This document shows, piece after piece, positions 47,405 to 56,539 of a stretch of 64,000 bases of DNA. This DNA comes from Zea mays (lineage: Eukaryota > Streptophyta > Magnoliopsida > Poales > Poaceae). The notes under the pieces were generated by a model that did no database searches, had not been told where the DNA came from, and worked only from the letters and a program-made list of their open reading frames with translations. Positions within the stretch are counted from its first letter, which is position 1. The number at the start of each line of letters is the position of its first letter. The stretch is taken from NCBI RefSeq assembly GCF_902167145.1, contig NC_050100.1, forward strand, positions 190,147,439 through 190,211,438. Direction: 5' to 3'. The position numbers and the translations under genes were made by a program.

Positions 47405-48193
47405 ATTGTAGCATACATGTATTTATGCCTTTGATCATGTTCATTCTGCATTTTGTTGCTTATTATGGTGCTCAAGTTGTACAAACACTCCCTGGACCTC
47501 ACAAGTCCGTTGCAAAGTGATGCACATGTTTAGGGGGAGATGTGTTACAACTTGACCCTTTGAGACTAACCATATGCTTGAGTTCTGTTTGATTTAGCCT
47601 CGAAGGAGAATTGAAAGGGAAAGAGGTGGACTTGGATCATGAAAGACTTCCACTGCACTCCGATGAGAGGGTAACTTATTCCAAGTCCATCTCATGAACT
47701 CTTATTGCCATTTGCTCTTAATTGAAGATTTTGGTGAGGCAATGGGGTTATAGGGCCAAGATTGATCCCGTTTTGGTGCTTGATGCCAAAGGGGGAGAAA
47801 ATAAAGGCCAAAGCAATAGATGGATCAGCTACCACTTGAGAAATTTTGAAAATAGTGAAATAGAGCTTTTTGTTTTGTCAAAACTCTTGCATTGTCTCTT
47901 TTGTCAAAAGTTGGCTTCTTGTGGGGAGAAGTGTTGATTATGGGAAATAGGGGGAGTTTTTGAAATCTTTGATCAACCTCTTTTGGAATGACTCTCTTTA
48001 TGATTCAACATGTGTGTTTGACTTAGAGATAGAGAATTGAGTTTGATTTGCAAAAACAAACCAAGTGGTGGCAAAGGATGATCCATATATGCCAAAATTG
48101 AATAAAACTCGAATTTATTTTATTTGAAGTGATTTTGCACTTGTTCTAGTTGCTTTATGTTGTGTTGGCATAAATCACCAAAAAGGGGGAGAT
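47405..48193 (+). other. 3' untranslated region and polypurine tract of element D
   Basis: 789 bp with no env-like or other recognised ORF (47722-47937 is unsupported), ending in aaaagggggagat directly before the LTR. Confidence 0.8.
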
Positions 48194-49471
48194 TGAAAGG
48201 GAAATGTGCCCTTGGGGCCATTTCTAAGTATTTTGGTGATTGAGTGCAAACACAAGTGCTCAAATGTGAATCTATGCCCATGGATGAACAAAGTGCAAAT
48301 CACAAGTAAAGGTATGTTTCTAAGCCTTAGTACATTGGTTTTGTGTACTAATATACTTGTCTAAGTGTTAGAAACAGAGAGAAGAAGAAAAGAAAACAGG
48401 TGCAAAAGACTTGGCTGTGTACAGCCAAGACTCAGCTCGGTCTGGCACACCGGACTGTCCGGTGGTGCACCAGACAGTGTCCGGTGCGCCAGGCTGACTC
48501 GGCGTGAAGAGGCCGCTCTCGGGAATTCGCCGACGGCGTACGGCTATAATTCACCGGACTGTCCGGTGTGCACCGGACTGTCCGGTGAGCCAACGGTCGG
48601 CCGAGCCAACGGTCGGCCGAGCCAACGGTCGGCCGCGGAATCTGCGCACGACACGTGGCCGGGCCAACGGTCGGAAGGGGGCACCGGACTGTCCGGTGTG
48701 CACCGGACATGTCCGGTGCGCCAACGGCTCCCAGATCTTCAACGGTCGGCAACGGTCGGCTGCGCTGTTTATGGAAATAAATCGGGCACCGGACAGTGTC
48801 CGGTGTGCACCGGACTGTCCGGTGCGCCCGACGACAGAAGGCAAGGATGGCCTTCCAGATTTGTTCTCAACGGCTCCTAGCTGCCTTGGGGCTATAAAAG
48901 GGACCCCTAGGCATTCCTACAACATTCCTAAGCACCAAGACATCGATCTCGCGCATTCGTTTCATTGTGATAGCATATAGAGCTCTTGTGGAGTTGTGAA
49001 CTCTTTGAGTTGTGTTGCGAGCTCTTGTTGCTACTTGTGTGCGTGTTGTTGCTTTGATCTTTTGAAGTCTTGTGTGCGTTGCTCATTCCCCCCTTGCTCT
49101 GTGTTTCTTTGTGAACTCAAATTGTAAGGGCGAGAGGCTCCAAGTTGTGGAGATTCCTCGCAAACGGGATTGAGAAAAAGCAAGCAAAACACCGTGGTAT
49201 TCAAGTGGGTCTTTGGACCGCTTGAGAGGGGTTGATTGCAACCCTCGTCCGTTGGGACGCCACAACGTGGAGTAGGCAAGCGTTGGTCTTGGCCGAACCA
49301 CGGGTTAATCCACTGTGTCATCTCTGTGATTGATCTCTTGTGGTATTGTGTTGTTGAGACTCCTTTATAGCCACTTGGCAATTATTGTGCTAACACTTAA
49401 CAAGTTTTTGTGGCTATAAGTTTAAGTTTTACAGGGTCACCTATTCACCCCCCCCCCTCTAGGTGCTCTCA
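48194..49471 (+). repeat. 3' LTR of copia element D
   Basis: Matches the 5' LTR except for a few substitutions (for example caccagac for caccggac in the first pair), a 21-bp deletion after acccctaggc (about 48911), and three instead of two gccaacggtcggcc units. 1278 bp. Confidence 0.95.
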
Positions 49472-51848
49472 GGGACTTAGGTACCCAACTCATGTTGGGT
49501 CCTACAAGGTTAGTGCAAATATCCTTAGGGACCCAAATGCAAGTTTTGTCTCCCTTGCATTTTGCCCCTAACTTCCTAGCAACAATTTTCTTATCCTTTC
49601 TACAAATAGCAAAGGAAGCATTTAAAGCACAATAAATTGTAGAAGGTTCATTCACTACTTTCCTAGGAGCATGAATAATATTCTTTCTAGGCATAGCATT
49701 TTTCCTAGACATATTTCTACCATGCATAAAGGAAGAACTAGAAGCAAACATGGCATGAGAGTTAAAATCATCATATGCATTATAACTCCTATAAGCATTT
49801 CTAGTTTGTCTCCTATCCTGATATATAAAAGCATGATTCCTTTTAGTGCTACTTGCCATAGGAGCCTTCCCTTTCTCCTTGGCGGAGATGGGAGCCTTAT
49901 GGCTTGTTAAGTTCTTGGCTTCCCTCTTGAAGCCAAGCCCATCCTTAATTGAGGGGTGTCTACCAACCGTGTAGGCATCCCTAGCAAATTTTAGTTTCTC
50001 AAAATCACTTTTGCTAGTATTAAGTTGGGCATTAAGACTAGCTACCTCTTCATTTAATTTAGAAACGCAAGCTAGGTGTTCACTATAAGCATCAATGTTA
50101 ATATCTTTACACCTAGTGCACGCTACAACATTTTCTACACAAGAGGTGGATTTATTAGCAATCTCTAACTTAGCATTCAAATCATCATTAATGCTCCTTA
50201 ATTTAGAAATTGTATCATGGCAAGAAGATAATTCACAAGAAAGCATTTCATTTCTTTTAACTTCTAGAGCATGAGATCTTTGAGCTTCTACAAATTTATC
50301 ATGTTCTTCATACAACAAATCCTCTTGCTTTTCTAAAAGTATGTTCTTATCATTCAAGGCATCAATCAATTCATTAATTTTGTCTACCTTGGTTCTATCT
50401 AGGCCCTTAAACAAACACGAGTAATCTACTTCATCCTCATCACTAGATTCGTCCTCACTTGAAGAAGCATAGGTAGAGTTCCGAGTACATACCTTCTTCT
50501 CCCTTGCCATAAGGCATGTGTGACGCTCGTTTGGGAAGAGGGTTGATTTGTTGAAGGCGGTGGCGGCTAGTCCTTCATTGTCGGAGTCGGAAGAGGAGCA
50601 GTCCGAGTCCCACTCCTTGCCTAGATGCGCCTCGCCCTTTGCCTTCTTGTAATTCTTCTTCTTTTCCCTCTTATTTCCCTGTTCCTGGTCACTATCATTA
50701 TCGGGGCAGTTAGCGATAAAATGACCAATCTTACCGCACTTGAAGCATGAGCGCTTCCCCTTTGTCTTGGTCTTGCTTGGCTGCCCTTTGTGACCCTTTA
50801 GTACCGTCTTGAAGCGTTTAATGATGAGAGCCATCTCTTCATCATTAAGTCCGGCCGCCTCAATTTGTGCCACCTTGCTAGGTAGCGCCTCCTTGCTTCT
50901 TGTTGCTTTGAGAGCAAGAGGTTGCGGCTCGTTGATCGGTCCATTCAAGGCGTCGTCCACGTACCTTGCTTCCTTGATCATCATTCGCCCACTGACGAAT
51001 TTTCCTAGGACTTCTTCGGGCGACATTTTGGTGTACCTGGGATTCTCACGAATATTATTCACCAAATGAGCATCAAGAATGGTAAAGGACCTTAGTAATA
51101 GTCGGACGACGTCATGGTCCGTCCATCTCGTGCTTCCATAGCTCCTTATTTTGTTGATAAGGGTCTTGAGCCGGTTGTATGTTTGAGTTGGCTCCTCGCC
51201 CCTTATCATCGCAAACCTTCCAAGCTCGCCCTCCACCAACTCCATTTTAGTGAGCATGGTGATGTCGTTCCCTTCGTGAGAAATCTTTAGGGTGTCCCAT
51301 ATCTGCTTGGCATTGTCCAAGCCGCTCACTTTATTGTACTCGTCTCTGCACAAAGAGGCTAGCAACACAGTAGTAGCTTGTGCATTTTTATGAATCTGTT
51401 CATTGATAAACATAGGGCTATCCGAGCTATCAAATTGCATTCCACTCTCTACAATCTCCCATATGCTAGGATGGAGAGAGAACAAGTGAGTACGTATTTT
51501 GTGGCTCCAAAATCCGTAGTCCTCTCCATCAAAGTGAGGGGGCTTGCCAAGTGGAATGGGGAGCAAATGCGAATTTGAACTTTGCGGAATACGAGAGTAG
51601 TCAAAAGAAAAGTTCGAATTAACCGGTTTCCTTTTCTCGTAGTCGTTGTGGTCGTCGTCCTTTTGGGAAGAAGAGGATTCATCGCTGTCGTAGTAGACGA
51701 TCTCCTTGATGCGCCTTGTCTTCTTCTTCTTCCCATCTTTGCGCTTGTGGCTTGAACCCAAGTCGGTAGACTTGTCATTCTTCGGCTCGTTGAAGATAGA
51801 CTCCTTCTCGTTGTTGTCGACCACCATCCCCTTTCCCTTAGGATCCAT
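49472..51848 (-). CDS. gag: gag of copia element C, uninterrupted up to the element D insertion
   Basis: Open frame from MDPKGKGMVV at 51848 down to the target duplication at 49472. Without element D it would continue for 8 nt (40461-40454) to the native TAA at 40456-40454, giving 794 aa. It has an acidic Lys-rich N-terminus with a Ser/Asp stretch, a UBN2-type gag domain, a CCHC knuckle CFKCGKIGHFIANC, an acidic SDCSSSDSDNEG, a long coiled coil (KINELIDALNDKNILLEKQE and on), and a basic C-terminal tail. In the chromosome its 3' end now reads into the LTR of D for a few codons. Confidence 0.9.
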
Positions 51849-51884
51849 CTCTTCGGGCGATTAGTCCCTTTCTTGAAGAGAATG

Positions 51885-51898
51885 GCTCCGATACCAAT
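51885..51898 (-). promoter_or_regulatory. Primer binding site of element C
   Basis: attggtatcggagc on the minus strand, adjacent to the inner end of the 5' LTR; same site as in element D. Confidence 0.7.
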
Positions 51899-53163
51899 TG
51901 AGAGCACCTAGAGGGGGGGGTGAATAGGTGATCCTGTAAAACTTAAACTTATAGCCACAAAAACTTGTTAAGTGTTAGCACAATTATTGCCAAGTGGCTT
52001 AGAGAGGAGTCTCAACAAAACACAATACCACAAGAGATCAAACACAGAGAGGACACAGTGGTTTATCCCGTGGTTCGGCCAAGACCAACGCTTGCCTACT
52101 CCACGTTGTGGCGTCCCAACGGACGAGGGTTGCAATCAACCCCTCTCAAGCGGTCCAAAGACCAACTTGAATACCACGGTGTTTTGCTTTGCCTTTCAAT
52201 ATCCCGTTTGCGAGGAATCTCCACAACTTGGAGTCTCTCGCCCTTACACTTGAGATTCACAAAGAAACACGGAGTAAGGGAGGGAATGAGCAACGCACAC
52301 AAGACTTCAAAAGATCAGAGCAACACGCACACAAGCAGCAACAAGAGCTCGCAACACAACTCAAAGAGTTCACAACTCCACAAGAGCTCTATATGCTATC
52401 ACAATGAAACGAATGCGCGAGATCGATGTCTTGGTGCTTAGGAATGTTGTAGGAATGCTTGATGTTCTCCTCCATGCGCCTAGGGGTCCCTTTTATAGCC
52501 CCAAGGCAGCTAGGAGCCGTTGAGAACAAATCTGGAAGGCCATCCTTGCCTTCTGTCGTCGGGCGCACCGGACAGTCCGGTGCACACCGGACACTGTCTG
52601 GTGCCCGATTTATTTCCATAAACAGCGCAGTCGACCGTTGCAGACCGTTGAAGATCTGGGAGCCGATGGCGCACCGGACATGTCCGGTGCACACCGGACA
52701 GTCCGGTGCCCCCTTTCGACCGTTGGCTCGGCCACGTGTCTCGCGCAGATTGCGCGGCCGACCGTTGGCCCAGCCGACCGTTGGCCCAGCCGACCGTTGG
52801 CTCACCGGACAGTCAGGTGCACACCGGACAGTCCGGTGAATTTTAGCCGTACGCCGTCGGCGAATTCCCGAGAGCGGCCTCTTCGCCCGAGGCAGCCTGG
52901 CGCACCGGACAGTCCGGTGCCCCAGACCGAAACAGCCTTTTGGCTGTACACAGCCAACTCTTCTTCTCTTCTTCTTCTCTCTGTTTTTAACACTTAGACA
53001 AGTAAATTAGTACACAAAACCAATGTACTAAGGCTTAGAAACATACCTTTACTTGTGATTTGCACTTTGTTCATCCATGGGCATAGATTCACATTTGAGC
53101 ACTTGTGTTGGCACTCAATCACCAAAATACTTGGAAATGGCTCAAGGGCACATTTCCCTTTCA
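51899..53163 (-). repeat. 5' LTR of copia element C
   Basis: 1265 bp. Compared with the 3' LTR it has seven instead of eight palindromes (one lost near 52905) and three instead of two ccgaccgttggc units (52768-52799). Confidence 0.92.
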
Positions 53164-53168
53164 GAATC

Positions 53169-54048
53169 AAAGGTATTTCACCAACAACACAAGATCGGGG
53201 AAAAGGAGAAACCAACACTATAAAACTTCAGAAATTCCAGCAAGGGTACAAACTGAGATTTGAAGCCAAAGAGCCCTGTGGGCTGGACCGGCGACCCTTC
53301 TTCTGATTAAACTGTAAAATCAAGGACACAGTTGAAGTACAAAAATCCTTGCAGAACCCTCGGCTCAACTAATGTCTACATAGAGAGAAAACTAGGAGCT
53401 CTAGAATGAGTGCTCAAAACAAATGGCAGCCAAGGGGTACTGAACTAACCAGCCCTCCCCTCTATTTATAGAGGGTTATTGTCACTTCCTAAACTACCCC
53501 TATTTACATAGAGTCTATCCACTCCACCGGGGGCGCGAAATGGACCAACTCCTAGGTTTTCGATTCGACGACCACGTCCTTCACACGGAGTTGCTTCGCC
53601 TTGACGCACCCTCCGCGATCACGCCGCGTGCCACCACCGGTTCCCTCCGGAACCGCCATCGCCGAGTTTTGAGGTCCAAACTCAGCAAAACCCGCCATCC
53701 GTAGCGCTGGGTGGTTTTGAGGCCCAAACCACCAAATCTGTCGTGAGCACCGCACCTCGTGCACGTCCTCCACGATCAGACGCGTGTCCCGCCAGTCCTC
53801 GACCCAGTCGGCAACACGGTCCACTCCACCACGTCCCCGCACAAGTGCGTGTCCCAGGTGTCAGCCACCACGGTTGGTCACCTGGCTGCTCTGATCCATC
53901 AGTCAAGACCCAGCACTCGCACTTCACCGCTCCCGGTCCATCAACACGAGCCTGCATGACCTTCACCTCAGCCATCGACCATCGTTCCTATGCTCCACAC
54001 CTGCACACCACAAGTCGACCGACATGGTTGCACAAGCATAATCTCACA
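53169..54048 (-). repeat. LTR-like unit, 5' part, continuing 34606-35185
   Basis: Minus-strand TATA (tataaata, about 53470-53463) in ctctataaatagaggg, preceded by G/C-rich sequence starting near tgtgagattatgc (54048). No long ORF is supported. Reads like an LTR promoter and leader, but the family is not recognised. Confidence 0.35.
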
Positions 54049-54190
54049 CTCTAGTCAGTCCACTAACTACCCAGAGTGCTACCCGTTGACAATCACTCAT
54101 CATCAACTCGAACCACAATGGACAAGTCAACCTTGTGTTCGCAGTGTCATATATTAAAAAACGGAGCGAGTAGGTAGGGGTGGTTGGGTA

Positions 54191-54709
54191 TAGGGATGAC
54201 AACAAGAAATTCACTGTTGAGGAATAGCTCAACATCTCCATCCCCGTGACGATTTTTTTCCTCGCGAGATCCTCACGAACGCTTACGAGGGATATTTCTT
54301 TCCCATCCTCGTTTCCCGTGGAGATAAATCCCCGACGGGGATCCTGTCCCCGCTTAAATTACAATTAGGATATATGTCCTTTGTTAAACATTATCACTTA
54401 TGCATAATGTCAGACATAAGAAATCGTTGTGTGTACATCAAAATGAACACAATTGTACAATTAGTGGTCTCTTAACAAGGTAATCATTTATTTTATCATT
54501 AACTAGTACACGAAAACATCGTCACGTGAAAGTTCAACGGGTCCCCGCGGGGAACGGGGACGGGCAACGCTTTCCGTCTCCATCCCTGTTTACCTGTCGG
54601 GGGAAGAATTTTTCCCGTTTACATCCCCGTGAGAGAAAAAAATCTACATCCTCGTTCCCTAATAGAGGAATTCCCCGTGGGGAACCGGGGATCCCTATTG
54701 CCATCTCTA
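54191..54709. mobile_element. hAT-like MITE with perfect 8-bp target duplication
   Basis: Ends tagggatgacaa (54191) and complement tagagatggcaa (54698-54709) pair at 10 of 12 bases. Identical gttgggta flanks are at 54183-54190 and 54710-54717. 519 bp, with G/C-rich subterminal ccccgtgggga blocks. Non-coding. Confidence 0.83.
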
Positions 54710-54760
54710 GTTGGGTATGAAGATGTGAAAACTATCTGACTATCTAAAAAGAGGTCATAG

Positions 54761-55132
54761 TGTTATGGTCGCTAGATCGGTGAGGGATTGGAGAGGGATA
54801 TCGATGGGCAGGAATGCCGGCCGGGGGCCTGTGCCCACGGCCGAGCAAGAGGAGGGTTTCTCCCTTCTAATTCTTGCCTACTTTATTTCTCATTCATTGA
54901 TTACATAAATAGGCCAGTTGGCCGTCCCTATCTAGCTAGAGATCCTTATCTCCTTAAAACTCTCCTAAAAACTCTCAACAACTACTAACTGATAACCTTC
55001 CTAGATAATCTCAACTAATCTCCTAGATAATCTCAACTAATCTTATCTCTAACTATCCTTATCTAATCCTCCTTAGAGGGCCCATCGCTGCTGCTACCGC
55101 AGCCCCTCCATGGGCCTTCTTAGGCCCTGACA
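54761..55132 (-). repeat. LTR of a minus-strand gypsy remnant (element F)
   Basis: On the minus strand TGTCAGGGCC…CCATAACA, 372 bp, with gcctatttatg and an aataaa signal. It follows a pol C-terminal-like stretch (QLEDELLVQEG, about 55140-55175). The second LTR is not in the window. Confidence 0.6.
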
Positions 55133-55277
55133 CTACACCCCTCCTGGACAAGCAGCTCGTCCTCGAGCTGCAGCAAGACGGGTGCTCAAAGACCGAGTCT
55201 ACTTGACCCAAAACCAGACACCTAGAAGACAAGCCTTTTACATCTCGACTTATCTTATTATTCCGAATCTGATTTTT

Positions 55278-55889
55278 TTACCCCATAAGATAAGGCGGAC
55301 ACCCTCCGCGCATTGGACTTGCACGTGTGCAGCCACCTGGATCCCATGGACGCCATCTAGACGAAAGGGGAGCACATGGACCGGCACCTGGCGTAGGTCG
55401 CAACAATAACCAGCGGAGGCGCCCTCGTGGCGGACGGTAGCGGAATGTGGTGGTGCTAAATAGTGCGCCCTTGCCGATGACGAGAGGAGTGCCTTCCCTA
55501 CTGCCGCTGTCGTAGAGTTGAAGTTCGTCGCCCGCGGGACACATACCATGCTCGCACTTGGAGATAGCGGCCCGGTGCTGCTGCTGATGGCCGTCCGACA
55601 TGGCGAGGTCGGGCCCCTGTGTGCCGAGGTCAACCGTCACCAAGGCTGCCTCGAGCATCTGCCGGTGCATCTCCCGCACTCTCCGTCGTGCAAGGAAGCC
55701 ACGAGCAGCAGCTTGTATGCCCACAGCCGCCGACGTCTGGAGCCGTGCGGACAACCCCAGCTGGTGCTGCTCATGTTGCACTGCTGCCTTGATTTGCAGC
55801 AGCCCTTGCTCAACCTTCTGGAGCGTGGCTTGCATCTTTGTGAGATCAGCCCTTATGTTGGTCCACAAATCCCCCATCGATGGAGCTGG
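55278..55889 (-). pseudogene. gag-like ORF with IQ motif of gypsy remnant F
   Basis: Native start probably ATG at 55877 (MGDLWTNIRADLTKMQATLQ); the codons upstream in the same frame belong to the LTR inserted at 55890. A short coiled coil is followed by VGIQAAARGFLARRRVREM, a good IQ motif (IQxxxRGxxxR), then a low-complexity tail ending at 55278. It lies in the same orientation as, and just upstream of, a pol end and LTR, so it looks like a retroelement gag joined to a pol tail by an internal deletion rather than a host calmodulin-binding protein. No zinc knuckle seen. Confidence 0.6.
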
Positions 55890-56511
55890 TGTGGGGGATA
55901 GATATCCCCTGGGTCCACTAAAGAAGTAAAAGGCCTCACGAACGGCCCAAGGGCCCAATAATTCGTAAGGTCATTCTTTCGTGGGCCTAGGGAGAGACAG
56001 CCAACAAAGGAGACGTGAGACTGATTAGTGCAAACACAGGCGGCCCACAACGTCGAACGAATGGATCACAACAGAGACCCGACTTTCCCGCGCTGAAGCC
56101 CTCATGCAACAGAGCCATGCGAGGATAAGTCGGCGAAGGTTACGTAGGGATAAACTCAAGAGGTTCACTATCTTTTAGCTACTTGTTGTTATCGTATCAC
56201 ATGTACTGCTCCACGGCCGAGTATATAAGGCCTAGGGGGCACCCCCTCAGATCGATCGACCCTGTTCTACTGAGCCACCCACAAAAACTCTCTGCGCCCT
56301 CTATTCAGAGAATCCTCTTGTAACCACGCTCATATACTCACCAGGACGTAGGGTGTTACGCACTTCTAAGCGGCCCGAACCTGCAAATCTTGTCCATTGT
56401 CCCTCGTGCGATCGGCACGAACCATTTTGCTACAGTCGTCGACGCCGTCCTACTCCTAAAAGCACCTTGAGGGGCAACCCCGGGTGTGCGGTCGGACCCA
56501 AAACACCGACA
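55890..56511 (+). repeat. 5' LTR of gypsy element 2
   Basis: TGTGGGGGATAG…CACCGACA, 622 bp. TATA box tatataa at 56222-56228. The left border is placed where the reading frame of remnant F is interrupted. Its partner LTR is outside the window. Confidence 0.8.
56222..56228 (+). promoter_or_regulatory. TATA box in the 5' LTR of gypsy element 2
   Basis: gagtatataaggcc; the only clear TATA in the LTR, about 310 bp before the gag ATG. Confidence 0.7.
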
Positions 56512-56539
56512 GCTGGCGCGCCAGGTAGGGGGTGTGTCG

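Larger units (their letters stand above)
40467..49471 (+). mobile_element. Ty1/copia retrotransposon, same family, nested element D
   Basis: LTRs 40467-41748 and 48194-49471. The target duplication gggac is perfect at 40462-40466 and 49472-49476. It is inserted in opposite orientation into element C, at the gag/pol junction. Primer site ttggtatcggagc (41750-41762) and purine tract aaaagggggagat (48181-48193) are in place. LTRs differ by a few substitutions, a 21-bp deletion and one 16-bp repeat unit, so the insertion is young. gag has a one-base insertion near 43092; pol is open. Confidence 0.96.
35186..53163 (-). mobile_element. Ty1/copia retrotransposon, SIRE/Maximus (Opie/Ji-like), outer element C
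   Basis: LTRs at 35186-36456 (3' LTR) and 51899-53163 (5' LTR). The target duplication gaatc is perfect at 35181-35185 and 53164-53168. The element is split by the same-family element D at 40467-49471. Primer site attggtatcggagc (minus, 51898-51885) resembles the initiator-Met tRNA site tggtatcagagc. Polypurine tract aaaaagggggagat lies next to the 3' LTR. gag reads open; pol carries two one-base deletions and is split from gag by D, so this copy cannot make its own products. Confidence 0.95.

Noticed and set aside
55278..55958. IQ-motif ORF as a host IQD/calmodulin-binding gene, starting at 55958
   Set aside because: The first 27 codons are from the LTR of gypsy element 2, and the neighbours are a pol tail and LTR in the same direction.
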